The notes beneath the pieces are model-generated. The model made no database searches. It saw nothing but the letters and a program-made list of their open reading frames with translations, and was not told the origin of the DNA. From NCBI GenBank assembly GCA_001275005.1, contig JWZX01002919.1, positions 1 to 53,885 on the forward strand: 53,885 nucleotides of DNA, given 5' to 3'. The translations under genes and the position numbers were made by a program. Below are positions 19,240 to 30,726 of the stretch, one piece after another; position 1 is the stretch's first letter; each line of letters begins with the position of its first letter. The DNA is from Chrysochromulina tobinii. Taxonomy: Eukaryota; Haptophyta; Prymnesiales; Chrysochromulinaceae.

Positions 19240-20168
19240 ACTACGGCGGGCGGAGTTCGATCTCAGGAGGTCTATTCCAGGATAAGGCACTTTGAAAGTC
19301 ACTCAAGAACAGGATGTCATCAGGAACCCCTCAGGTGCGGTCACCTATCCGATCCCCTAGCTTCCTAGGCGCTAGGGGTTCGTCCTAGAGACTAGGAGCG
19401 CGCCGCCGTCCGGGGAGCCCGCGACCCCTCGTCCCGGGCTCCGCGGCGTCGCCGACACGCCGCACGGATCCGTTGGTTTTCGCAATGGAAGCGTTTACGA
19501 TCTTCTCGCGTTAGTAAGCCCGTTAGACGCGTAAAGACGATTTTTCAGCCGTACGCGGTCTACGGCACCCCAGCCGAATATCCCACGCCCCCGCGGGCCC
19601 CCGGCAGCCTTTCCCGTTTCCGGTGCGTCATACAAGATACATCATTTCGAGATCGTTGTCGAACGATTATCTTGCGGGACTTGCGCAAAACCTAACGTGC
19701 CGTCCTCGGTCAACTCTCGGGGTACATGTATACTCGGGTATACTCGGGTTCGCCTCTTCGTTAACTTTATTGTTTATAAAAGGTCCAATGGCGGGTCTTT
19801 CTTACCACACCATATGTTACCAGCACGGCCCGGATCTCACGCCTTTATATATCTCACGCCTCCTCCACAGACCACACCACGTTCCACGGGCCCACGTATC
19901 TGCTTTTCCTTACTTTTCCTCGCCGCGCACACACAGCGTGTACTACTAGTAGCTACCATACCGCGTCGTAGTTGCATTACCGTTGCCACATTGCCACCGA
20001 TCCGCGCCCACACATGGACATCACAGAGAGACTCCTCTGATCCCGGCACCAGAGCACACGAGGCTAAGGTGATCAGAAGTGAACTATACCTCTTGGACCA
20101 CATCCACCCCACATCACACACGCCTCACGATGAGTCGCACTTCGTACTTCGCCTGGACATTTGGTTCG
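19240..20168. other. Convergent intergenic region, about 930 bp
   Basis: This lies between two EF-hand genes that converge. It holds two adjacent perfect hairpins (19354-19397), a GC-rich stretch after them, a 10-bp tandem repeat TATACTCGGG (about 19728-19748) and an AT-richer 3' half. Open frames are present but none shows a domain. I could not match a tRNA or known RNA. Confidence 0.35.
19354..19397. repeat. Twin CTAG-containing hairpins
   Basis: Hairpin 1: CCCCTAGC (19354-19361), 9-nt loop, GCTAGGGG (19371-19378). Hairpin 2: TCCTAG (19383-19388), 3-nt loop AGA, CTAGGA (19392-19397). Both stems are perfect and only 4 nt apart, about 115 bp past the stop of the upstream gene. They could be a 3'-end processing element or a mobile-element end; the sequence alone does not decide. 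Confidence 0.6.
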
Positions 20169-22534
20169 TCATGCCTTGACGTACTGCCCTGAGTAGTCGG
20201 TGAAATCCTTCGTTGATCTTGCGAGCCTCTCCTGCCACGTCGTCTCGATGTCGCCAGCTGTGACGACGCGTGCGAATTCGGTGTACTCAATCGACCCGCT
20301 CTTGTCAACGTCCATCAAATTGATGATGGCATCCATCTCATTGTCGGACAGATTGAGGCTGAAGTCCTCCCTGAGAACGAAAGCAATTTCGCTGCGGTCG
20401 AGATGGCCGGAACGATCTTTGTCCATGTTCTTGAATGCAGTGGACATACGGTTGTACTTGTCCTTGAACTTCTGGCCGATCTGCTTGAGAGTACGCAGCA
20501 GCTGCTTTGCGGTAACACCCTCTGGCAGCACATCGCTGCCCGCAAGGAGCTCCTCGAAGGACGCTGCCTTGGCCTTGAGGTAGCCTCCATCCTCCTTCAT
20601 AGCCGCCTGGGGCCCGTCTTTCATGGCCGCCTCTGCCGAACGCTTGAGCTTGCGCCACTCATCGGCGGTGCCAGCCTTGCCACTCGCCTGTCCGCTGCGC
20701 GGGCGTTGGCTGGTTCGTGCGGACGGCATGGCGGATAAGGGCGTATCGATGCCCGCTCTCACCTTGGCGCGCTGGCGTGGCGAGAGTTTGATCTTGTCGG
20801 GCGGTGGCAGGGCCTTGCTGATTGCGCCAGGCGCGATGGCAGGGGCATCACTTGAAGGAGGCTGCAACAGCGCCTCATTGTATGCATTCACCTCATCACG
20901 ATTAGCAGCATTCGCTGCTGCCATCGCTTCTTTGATCTTGGCATCGGTCGTCACCTCGTTGAGTGTCTCCGACGACATGTACTTGGCAAAGTCGCGGTAC
21001 CTGCAGACATGGATGTGGGAAGCGAGCACATCATGGGCCATACGTTGGGGACGAAGAGCGGCGTATGCGCACGCACGCCGCTCTGCGCATGCCTGTGTGC
21101 GTGTGCATGTACTGTCTTGTGACAGAGCGGCGCATGCTGTGTCTGTGCGTGTCTGTGTGGCATGTAGCAGACGCACTGAATCTCATCACTTCCCTTGCCG
21201 CTCTTGAAGTGGTCGCCATCACGCTCGATGAGATTGAAGAGTGCGTCAATGACGGGAGGACGGATGTGCGTATCCAGGCTCATGAGTTTGATCGCGAGCT
21301 TGAACTCATTCCTGTCGACGAAGCCCGTGCGGTCGGCGTCCATGTACTTGAATGCTTTGCCAAAGTAGCCGTGCTTCATTTGGATCTGCTCCTTGATCAT
21401 GGTGTGTGCCTGAAGCAGTTCAGCCGCGGTCACGTGAGGATCGTAAAGTCGTTTCACGGGCGCCTTTTTCTCGACCGCCTTGACTGCCTTCTTGTAGCCG
21501 AGCTTGTGGTCGCGCTTGTCCGAGTTCGGGAAGAGAGTGCGCACGTCGTCGGCCGCGAGGAACTGCACGAATTCCTCATACTTGATGTCATAGCCCGCCT
21601 CCCCGTCGTCGTCGTCGTCATAGTCCATCATTTCGAGAAGGCAGAGCACGACGGGCTGCCGAATACCGTCGAGGTTGACAGTGCGCAGTGCTCGCTCAAA
21701 CTCGTGCCGCTCGATGAAGCCGGTGCCATCCTGATCAATGGAACGGAAGGCACGCGTGAACGAACCGTACTTGCTCAGAAGTTTCTCCTTGATTTGATCG
21801 TGCGCCGACTGCAACTCCTCGAGACTGATGCCTTGAGGCAGCGCGAACAATTTGGGTGCTGCGGACGTGGTCGGGGGCTTTCGAGTGCTGGGCGAGGCGG
21901 GCGAAGCTGATCCGCGCTGCAGCGGTTGGCCGAACTCTCCTTCGGGAACTGTGCCCCATAACTCCAGCGGACCGAAGCCGGAAGGTAAGCCGGAAGGCAC
22001 GTCGAGGACGCGACCGGGCTTGCGTGTCCGCATGCGTGGGCTTAGGTGACCAAACTGTGCCGACGCCGGGCGTGAGATCGTAGCGCTGCCGTCGCGCGAG
22101 AAGCCCCTAGATGCTGCAAATGACTGCCGCATGTTTGTCAGCTGCACATGCTTTTCCCAAAAGGCATACGTCGAGGCATGCGGGTCGACAGCGACTTGTT
22201 TCACAAAGGACATGTTCTTGAGGTTCATAAGACGAGGTGACTGCGCGGAAAACAAGCCGCGCGGCGTCATCCCGCGCGGCGAGAGGCTGGCGAGACCCTC
22301 GCGTGGAGAGTATTCGCCACCAATGGCTGCGCTCACTGGCCTCAAGGAGATCTGAGGTCCGAAGTGGTGCATCTCTTGCCCACTCACGCACGAGCGAAGC
22401 TGTTCATCGTACTTTTTCTTGCAATCGATTTGCTGTTTCTGTTTCGTCAGTGAATTCGCATGCAAAATTCTCAGTTTCATCGAGGCAATCCTGCGAGCTG
22501 CCTCTTGTGAAACGAGCTGTGATTGCACATACAT
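20169..22534 (-). CDS. Six-EF-hand calcium-binding protein, two exons
   Basis: Exons 22534-21177 and 21000-20169 with intron 21001-21176 (GTGCGT..CAG) give 729 aa. The splice completes EF-hand 4 (GSDEIQ|YRDFAKYM). After a 300-residue low-complexity N-terminus (SPR motifs) come three modules, each starting LL..AH..IKE....KYG.F..AF, and each holding two EF-hands: IDQDGTGFIERHEF with the Asp-rich MDYDDDDDGEAGYD loop; MDADRTGFVDRNEF with IERDGDHFKSGKGSDEI, a longer loop; and MDKDRSGHLDRSEI with MDVDKSGSIEYTEF. Loops 1, 3, 5 and 6 have good ligands at 1, 3, 5 and 12; loops 2 and 4 carry insertions and may not bind calcium. The ATG at 22534 is chosen over upstream in-frame codons that read through GC-rich promoter-like DNA. 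Likely a calcium sensor or buffer; partners unknown. Confidence 0.85.
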
Positions 22535-23019
22535 TGTATTAGGTCCTACATGTACGATCAATGTGGGGATGTACTGGGCCCTCCCAACTAGGACACCTAG
22601 CTGGCCGGGCCGCGCCCGCGGCGGCGGCCGCGGCACGTCGTTTCCCGGGTATCGCCACCCGCGCACCCAGGGGGCGGCTCTTGGCGAGGCACCTAATCTA
22701 GCGCCGAGCGCCCTAGAACTGTTCATCCTCATACACAGAGTCTCAGAGTGTAAAGAACATGAGAAAGTGTTTGACTACATTAATTCGTAACGATGAAAAG
22801 TCCTACATACTCTGGCGCTGCCTCCGCTCGCGACGGCAGCGGAAGACTGAGGCACGCATTTGGCTTGCTCTCTCCACTCTCCGCTCGTCTACAGGATCGG
22901 TACTCAGTAGGCCGTCGGCCCGCCCGCCTTTTGTGCATGCATACGCCGCACGACGGAGGAATGTGGGTAGCCCGAGGGTTGCCCGAATGGTGCAATGACG
23001 GTAAGCCGGCACGCTTCCA
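22535..23019. other. Intergenic region between two minus-strand genes
   Basis: This holds the 3' end of the cyclase gene and the promoter of the six-EF-hand gene. A very GC-rich segment (22595-22650) lies about 60-115 bp upstream of the chosen start at 22534. No gene is supported. Confidence 0.35.
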
Positions 23020-26000
23020 TCAACAATTCATATCGTCGTCATCGGGCACAGGGTAGTTGGGGGCAGCTCTGGTCGCCCCCCCTGGTGCACCCGTCCACTG
23101 ACTGACATTGGCGCGTCGCGAGCCCATCGGCTTAGCCTGCTCCTCGGAGAAGGTGACTTGGCGCTGTGGCGCCACCAGGCCGTTTGGCACGCGTGCTCGC
23201 CGAGAGACACTCGTGTCCTCGGACGTTGAGCGCGCGCATATCGGCTCCACCTGCGTCGAAGCCCCGTTGTCGACCTTGACAGCTGTGGGCGCATCATTAG
23301 GCTCCGAGCCGCAGCCCATGGAGCATCCTTCGGTGGACGCGCCCTGCCCACGCTTGCGGGTCTCAGACCGGCCTCGTCCATCCTTGGGCGATGTTGGTGG
23401 CAAGGCACCAAACGACCCAAACGGGGACCACTTGGGCTGAGAGGCGATCGGGGGAACGTCGGACCCACCCTTGAGCCCACCCTTGAACAGGGATGCCAGC
23501 AAGGCTACAGGTGGCTCGAATGGTGCCGGTGCTGAAGGCTCCGAGGAGGTCGAAGGTGGCGGCACCGTGCCCATGCCAGATCCCACGGCGGTGTCGCCAT
23601 TCGTCGGCTCGGCCGGATGAATGGCCAAGGTGGCATCAGCGGCGGCTACGAGCTCAGCACTGCTGCTGCTCATCCCGGAGGACAGGAAGGTGCCCTCCTC
23701 GTCGACCTCGTCGACCTCGTCGATGTCCTCGAGCTCCGCGTCGCCGCCGCGCAGAGGGCCGAAGATGCCCGTGCCCGCCGTCCTCTCCACCGGCTGTAGC
23801 TTCCGAATCTGCTGGGCGCATCGCTCCAAGTCATACTGCGCGCCACACGCTTTGAAGTCCTCGTACGCCGCCTGGAGCAAGCGCAAGCGCACCGCCGGCG
23901 AAGCGTCACCATAGATGGCAAGCTCGTACGTGGCGAGCGCCTCATCGTACGGCATCTGCAAGGCGTGCGACGACAGCTGCGACTCACGGAGGAACTTGAG
24001 CGCCTTCTTCTTGGCGGCCGGGTTATTTGGCTGGATGGCGAAGAAGATGCCTTTGAGCAGCAGCGCACGTGGCTTGGCGACGGGGTAGATGTTGCCGAAC
24101 TGCTCCAGCTTGACCATCCACTCCTTTGCCACGAACTCGAGCGTCACCAGGTCGTCAAAGCGCGGCTTCTCCTCTTCATCGGCGATGACGAAGACCGAGT
24201 CGACGAACATCACCGAGTCGCGCTCACCGGTAGTCGAGCCCCCAGAGCTAAACTTGGTCGCGCGCACTGGGGAGTTGTAGCCCCACCTGCGAACGCTCAT
24301 GCGAGAAGAACGTTCCGCACGCATGGGGCGCTCGCGCATGGAACGCTCGCGCGTGGAACGTTCGCGCGAGGAGCCCGCCCCCTCGTGCGCCAGTGCACCC
24401 TTGAGCAGCTCGAGGATCACTTCGGCCGTTGAGGCGAACGCCTTGAGCACATAATACTTGGTGCTCCTACCCTTGAAGCGGTCCTTGACGCACATGGCGC
24501 GCTCGAACGCCTCCTGGGATTGGCCCGACCGCAGCAGCGCCAGCGCGAGCTGCCCGTATGAGTTCGTCGACTTTAGGATGGCGATCGCGTCCTTGAGATT
24601 ATTGGTGGCGAGCAGTGTGGCAGCGATGCCCGCATGGCAACGACTGCGGATCTGCTTGTCGACGCGCTCCTCGGCCGACGCCAGCGCTTCCTCGTAGAGC
24701 TCCTTCGACCGGATGAAGTTGCCGCGGTAATACTCCAGGTGCGCCTGATGGCAGATGGCCTGTTCCCATTGGCGCTTGTCATGGAGTTGCTTCGAGTAGG
24801 ACGCCGATTGTGTCAGGTTGTCGGTGGCCATCTTCCATCGCGCCTGGCCCGCGTCGAGCACGCCCGCCGCGAGGAGCGTGTACGAATACTGCCCGAGCTC
24901 ACCCAACTGCTCGCACGTCTCGAGCGCCTTGCGCTTGTACCGGCGCACCGTCCATGCGGACGACTTCTCAGCGGCTGACTCGATCAGGCAGAGCGACGCG
25001 TACGCGCGCCCCACCACGGGCGAGAGCGTCCCGATCGAGCAGCCGAGCATGAGCGCACGCATCGCGCAGTAGCCCGCCTGCTCGCGCTGGTGCTCCTGCA
25101 TGAGCACCTGCGAGAGCAGCTCGTACGCGACGGCGAGCTCCATGCGCGGGTGAGTGTCCCCATGCTTGTCTGCGCTGCTGTGCTTGCGCTTGGGCTCGCG
25201 CACGAACAGCTCCCGAACGCTGTGCTGCATGCGCACGCGTCGGTATCGCCATCGGAAGTCGGCATCGGTCATGCCCTTGAAGCCGTCCGGATGCTCCTTA
25301 TCGTCGCCTCGGTCCTTCTCACCGCCGAGGGAGACAATCGCCTCGGAAAGAGACTGACGCGCAGCCTCCGTCTCGCCGACAACAAGGTAGGTCTGCGCCA
25401 TGCGCCGCTGGAGCGGGCCGCGCTTGGGCGCGAGCTCGGGCTTGCGGCCAGCGAGCCTGAGCGCATCGAGCAGCAGTTTGCGCGCATCAAGGTTGCTGAG
25501 GGCTGCATCGCCCGCTTGTTGCGTGAGATAGTGCACTGCCTTGCCGAGCGCGTGGGTCGAGTCTCCCGCTTGCGACCAATGGTACGAGAGCTTCGACACG
25601 AGGCCCTTCCCGCCGCCGCCGCTGCCGTGGTACTCGCCGCCGTAGTACTCGCCCCCTTCGTAGTACTCGGCGGCCGCGTAGTGGAGCTTCTCCTTGAGCC
25701 CCATTGGGAGCTGAGAGTACGACACATCGTGCAGGTACTTGTGCTTGAATCGGTACACGGGCAGCGTGTTGCGCTGGCCGGGTTCGCGCTGTAGCATCTC
25801 GGCGCTCACGAGCATGTCGAGCAGCCGGATGAGCTCCTTCTTGTCCGTCGAAAAGTCGAGCTCGGACTGCTCGACGAGGAATCCGAGCTCGGTCGTCTTG
25901 AAGATGGGGCCCATGACGGCGCCCATCTTCATGAGCAGCTGCTGCGAGGCGGGCAGCCGGTCCATGCGCGAGGTGATGAGGGACTCGACCGAGCTCGGCA

Positions 26001-29000
26001 GCGTCACCTGGTCGATGCTCACCGTGAGCTTGCAGACTCCATCGACCACCTCGAGGAGTTTCGAGTCGGTCATCGACTTGAGGAACTCGAGCGCCCAGAA
26101 GGGGTTGCCATTCGTGTTCTTCGCGAGCTTTTTTAAGACGTCTTCCGGGATGACGGTCACGCCCATCGCCTCGCACAGCAGCTCGCGCATCTCCTCGGTG
26201 GAGAGCCCTGGCAGTTCGCGGACGGCGGTCTCGCAGAGCTTGTGCTCCTTGACGATCTCGTCGTATCCCGCGGGACGGACAGGCACGGGCAGCGGGCGCA
26301 GAGTGAGCAGCACGAGCATCGGCTTGACCACATCGAGAGCATGCCGGAGCACGGCCCACGAGGACGAGTCCATCCAGTGCACGTCCTCGAAGATGAGGAT
26401 CGGCCGTCCCTCGCCAAGCTTGGCCGCAAGCACACTCACCATCAGCCGGATGGTGGCGGCCATGCGCAGCTCGGCCGTCAGGTGCTTCGTCACCTCGTTG
26501 TCCTTGATCTCGATGGGCAGAGCTGGCGAGAGCAGCGGCGCGAGCATCACGAAAGACTCGTCCGCGAGCAACGCGTCGTCCGCCCACGGACGCACGCAGT
26601 GGCGCCCCTCGAACGTGTAAGAGGGCGAGAGGAAGGCGAGCACCGACGAGAGCGCGTCGCGCCAGCGCTGCCGCACGCCCTCGGTGCCGCTCCTTCTGAA
26701 GGAGGCCACGCGATTGGCGGTCGATGTGCCTTGCTTGCCGGCCACGTAAAGGGCGTCGCGGGACCCTCGTACGCCAGACGAAGACCCTGCGATACCTTTC
26801 TTTCCACCGGCGGGCGCCGCGGGTGCGGCACCCGCGTCCTGCGCAAGCTCCCTAGGGCGCATAGAGGGGCCAACGCCACCGCCGATCAAGCCTCTGAGGC
26901 CCGTCTTCGACTTGCTGAGAGGCTTCACGGGCGCCAACGTCTCCCTGGCTGGAGCGCCACCGTCCTTGGACAGCGAGTCCAATGCCTTCGCCCACCTCGA
27001 TCGTGGGGTGGCTTCGATTCGTGGTGTCGCTTCGATTCTGCTCGAGCTCGGCCCCGGCTCGGATGGTAAGGACACGTTGAGCGCCGCCCTAAAAAGGTTC
27101 TTGCTGCTGGCGCCACGAGAGTTGAAGCTCTTCGACTCCTGTTGAAGCTTCGGCGCGTGCACATGCCGGCGCGGGCTCGCCAGCGGTGCCCGCGGGGTAG
27201 ACTGCGCGTCCTCGGCGGCCTGACTGGAGGGCGGGGGCGGCTTCACCTGCCGCGTCTTGGCCACGATCGTCTCGAGCGTGCGCTTGGTGAAGAGCTTCTC
27301 GAAGACGCCTCTCCACGGGAAGAAAGGGGTGGTGGCCTCGATCTGCTTGGACGAGATATGGAAGAGGTTGATCTGCTCGCCCTCGACCATGATGCCCTGT
27401 TCCCCTTCCTTATCATCCTTCTGGCCAAACAGCCTGCGCTCATGCATCGAGCGCATCACCTCGGCCAAATGCGTCTTGCCCATCCCGGCCTCGCCCAGCA
27501 GCAGGATCACCCCGCCCTTGCCCGCGCCGAGCTCGTCGAGGCCCCGCCGTAGCAGCGCGAGCTCCATCTCGCGCCCGAGCGTCCGCTTGAGCCGCTTCGC
27601 GCCAGCGACCTCGGCGCTTCGCGCTCGAAGGCTTGAGCGATGCATCGAACCATACCGGTCGGAGTCGGAGCTCAGGGGGGCCGTGCTGACGATTGAGCTC
27701 CTGTGTTCCGTGCTGCCCGAGACGTTCGAACTCCTGTGTTCCGGCCCACCGCGGCTTGGGCGGCTGCCGGAGTGCAGCAGCGGCCGGAAAATGGGCACGG
27801 CCTCTTCCTTGCCCTTGACCTTGATCGGGTCCAGGACCTTGAAATCGCAAGAGCCGAGTTGCACCACAGCGTCATACGTGTCCTTGTCGCACAGGATGCC
27901 TTTCTCCCTAGTCTTGCCCGCCGCCTGCATCAGGCGCGCCGCCAGGTTGACCTGCGGGCCCGAAAGCGTATACTCGACGCGCACGCCCTCGCTGCCCGCC
28001 TCCCCACAGAACACCCGGCCGGTGGTGATGCCTACGCAGATCTTCATCGCCTGGTAGTCCTCGTCATCGGGTAAGACGCCTGCGGGCAGCACCGGCTTGA
28101 TGCGCGAGAGCGCGTCGACTACCTGCAGGCAGCTAACGACAGCACGCGATTCATCGTCCTCGTGGGCGTGGCTGGGCAGTCCGAAGGCGATCAGAAAGCG
28201 CGTGCCCTTGTCGTCGCAAATGAGGCGCGTGATCGTGCCATCGAAGCGCTGCATCCGCTCCTGCACGATCCCACAGACCTGGCTCGCCTTGGTGAGGTCA
28301 GACACCTCGCACGGCTTCGGGCCAAGGCCGTTGATCTTCATGAACACCGAGACGAGCTTGCGGTGCTCTGAGACCCACGAACCCGTCTGGCCTGCCTGCA
28401 CGCGCTCCTCGATGATCGCCGGTACGAAGCAGCGCAAGGTGCGGTCGAGCTCCACTGAGGGCGTCACCTGGAGAGTGTACGGGGGGGAAGGGGGGGGGGG
28501 GGCACCGGGAAGTGGGAAGAGGGACGAGTCGGACGTGATTGACGGATGCGTAACGGAGGCAGCCGTGCCGAGGGCGGCAAAGGCAGCTTGTTTCGCACGC
28601 GCAGGGAGAAGTCAGTTCGCCATTTTAAACCATGAAGGCATGTTTCCGCACTGGAAATCAGTCCGACTAGGTAGAACATCATCCAAAGGAGGGCGGGCGG
28701 CCAGCCGGGGAGTTGGCAGCACATGGAGAGCCACCACGCAGTTTCGTCAACGAGACGAGGCCAGCGACGCACCTGGGCGAGCAACGAGGTGATGTCGAGT
28801 CGCCTCGACGTCTCGTCCTTCTCATCGTCTTCGGCTATCGTGAGGGCCGCCGCCGGTCTGGTCGCCCAGACGGCGCCGAGGGCGACGGCGCCGAGAAAAG
28901 AGCGTTTCATGCGCGAGGGCGAGGCCGCCGTCACGTCGTTGTTTGTCTCGTGACGCCCCGGCTTGCTGCTGAGCGTACTAGAGAGCTTGAGGCTCGTCTC

Positions 29001-30074
29001 GCTGCCGTTGATGTCGCTGGGTACCTGCTGAGTGTGCTGACGCGTGATGCCCAACGACCGGAACAGCCCGCCGCCACCTCCAGCCTCCGCCTCGCCAGAC
29101 CAGGTGTGTTTCACAGACGGCACCTCCCGCATGTCCTGTACGTCAGTGAGCAGAAACTGCGTCGACTCGAGCACGTTCCCAACGAGGCGCTTCATCGAGG
29201 TGATCTCCTCAGTGTTGATCACCTCCCAAGCTTTGCTCGAGAGGACGAGTTGCCCATGCGTGGCCGCCTCGGTCGCGTCAGACATTTGCTGTATGGGTTC
29301 GCCCGCCACGAAGTACTCCCACTTGTTGCCATGACCGCCCACATAGAATTCGGAGATGTCGCCGCAGCCGATGCCCATGTGCAACCGTAACGTTACGCCG
29401 TCGACGGGCGAAAAGTTGTTGAGGCGCTTGAGCAGGTCGAGGCAGCAGACGGACGCGCGAAGCACAAGCTGCGGCAGCGACTCAAACGTGTTGCGTCGAT
29501 TGCGCCAAACGACCTGCATGGCGTCGCCCGCGAACTTGATCACATCGCCTGCGTGCTGGAAGATGCCGTCAATCAGCTCCTTGAAATACGCATTGATGTA
29601 TCTACGAGGACGTGAGACGCGCATTGGTGAGAGGGAGCAAGTTGTGTGCGGCCTTCAGGATCCCACTGCAACACGAGGGCTGCAGCGCGCTGCGCACTGA
29701 TTCAGCAGCTCCGCGCCTTTGCGGCCATGATCTTTACTGAGCTTTTCGCTCAGTGCGGTGAAACCGGAGACGTCGACGAAGCCGATGGCTCCACGAAAAG
29801 TGTTGTGCTCCGGCTGCATTGGCGGCTTCGGATCAGGGTCGTTGGCATACCGCAGCACGACCTCCGCCGGGGAGTAGCTTGCAAAGAGCTTCAGCTGCAG
29901 GTCTAGATCCTCCACCCTATCTTCCACGCTAGTGGAGGGGAAACTACCCGCCGACATGGCGAAATCGCCGCGAGGAGTTGGCAGCGGCCCTCCGTGCGCG
30001 CTCTCGCCTCGTGGGAGGAGAAGACGGGTCGTTCCAAACTCGAGCGGTTCCAAAGTTGAAGCCGTGACGGGCAT
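23020..30074 (-). CDS. Soluble-type adenylyl cyclase (ADCY10-like), three exons
   Basis: Exons 30074-29698, 29601-28773, 28467-23020; introns 29602-29697 (GTGCGC) and 28468-28772 (GTGCGT, strong C-tract before CAG) keep frame, giving 2217 aa. C1 cyclase domain: GAIGFVDVSGFTALSEKL with metal-binding Asp101, and, across exon junction 1, HAGDVIKFAGDAM with Asp152; Lys148 matches the bicarbonate-site lysine of mammalian sAC. C2 domain (about 440-600): CVGITTGRVFCGEAGS and the transition-state pair in GPQVNLAARLM (Asn576, Arg580). Then an NTPase with Walker A GEAGMGKT (727-734) and Walker B LIFEDVHWMDSS (about 1095), a long TPR-like helical region, and an acidic, Pro-rich tail. The C1-C2-NTPase-TPR order is that of sAC, which makes cAMP and is stimulated by bicarbonate and calcium. 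Bicarbonate sensing in an alga is inference. Head to head with the NudC-like gene. Confidence 0.92.
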
Positions 30075-30150
30075 CGGAGCTCAACTGTGGCAGCTGTTAG
30101 GGTAGCGGTGAGTTCACAGCCAACAGCTCTGAGTTTGTCTTCGAGAAAAA
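30075..30150. promoter_or_regulatory. 76-bp divergent promoter (cyclase / NudC-like)
   Basis: Only 76 bp lie between the start codons of the sAC-like gene (minus) and the NudC-like gene (plus). Both 5' UTRs must be extremely short, or the promoters extend into the opposite gene. No TATA box is visible. Confidence 0.45.
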
Positions 30151-30726
30151 ATGGATGGGGTCGACGTGGTGCAGGCGGCTCAGCAGCGCGAGGCGGAGTT
30201 GAGCTCGCTCTCGCCAGAGATTCGCGACGCGCAGCTCGCATCCGAGCAGCTCATGCGCGATGCGAAGCAGCAAGGTAATCAGGGTAATCTCGTCATGAGG
30301 AACGGCAAGTTACAGCTGCTAAGCGAGGATGACATGGGTGCCGACCTTGGCAAATACCGGTGGGGTCAGACGGAGAAGGAGGTGACCATCAAGGTCTCGG
30401 TTCCCGCCGGGACGAAGAGCAAGGCTGTGAAGCTAGATGTGTTGACGTCCAAGCTCAAGCTGGCCGTTATGGGCGAGGTGATCCTCGACGGCGTTCTGCA
30501 CAAACCGGTGAAGCCTGATGATTGTACCTTTACTATCGAGGACGAGGGCACCGGGCGCTTGGTGACCGTCACGCTGCAGAAGCTGCAAGCGACCAGCGCG
30601 AGCCAACATTGGAAATGCGTGTGTGACGGGGAGCCCGAGATCGATACCTCTTTATTCGGGCCAGCGATCATGACTGCCGACCCTTCGGACCCGGCCGGGC
30701 TTGCGCAAATACTTGCGGCGCGCTGA
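30151..30726 (+). CDS. NudC-like CS-domain co-chaperone
   Basis: 191 aa, intronless. After a charged helical N-terminus (residues 1-65) comes a CS (p23-like) domain from about YRWGQTEKEVTIKVSVPAG (69) to VTLQK (149), with LDGVLHKPVKPDDCTFTIED giving the typical L-G-x-L-x-x-x-V-x-x-x-x-x-W/F-x-I core. The following HWKCVCDGEPEID matches the W-x-x-V-x-x-G-x-P-x-ID tail found in NudC proteins, which separates it from p23 and SGT1. NudC family members are Hsp90-linked co-chaperones for dynein/LIS1-associated and beta-propeller clients. The protein is short for NUDC itself and nearer in size to NUDCD2. It is divergently arranged with the cyclase gene. Confidence 0.85.
   Translation: MDGVDVVQAAQQREAELSSLSPEIRDAQLASEQLMRDAKQQGNQGNLVMRNGKLQLLSEDDMGADLGKYRWGQTEKEVTIKVSVPAGTKSKAVKLDVLTSKLKLAVMGEVILDGVLHKPVKPDDCTFTIEDEGTGRLVTVTLQKLQATSASQHWKCVCDGEPEIDTSLFGPAIMTADPSDPAGLAQILAAR

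Noticed and set aside
25090-27069. Long open frames opposite or frame-shifted within the cyclase gene
   Set aside because: The cyclase frame has clear domains through the whole stretch; the others are shadows rich in Arg, Ala and Gly.
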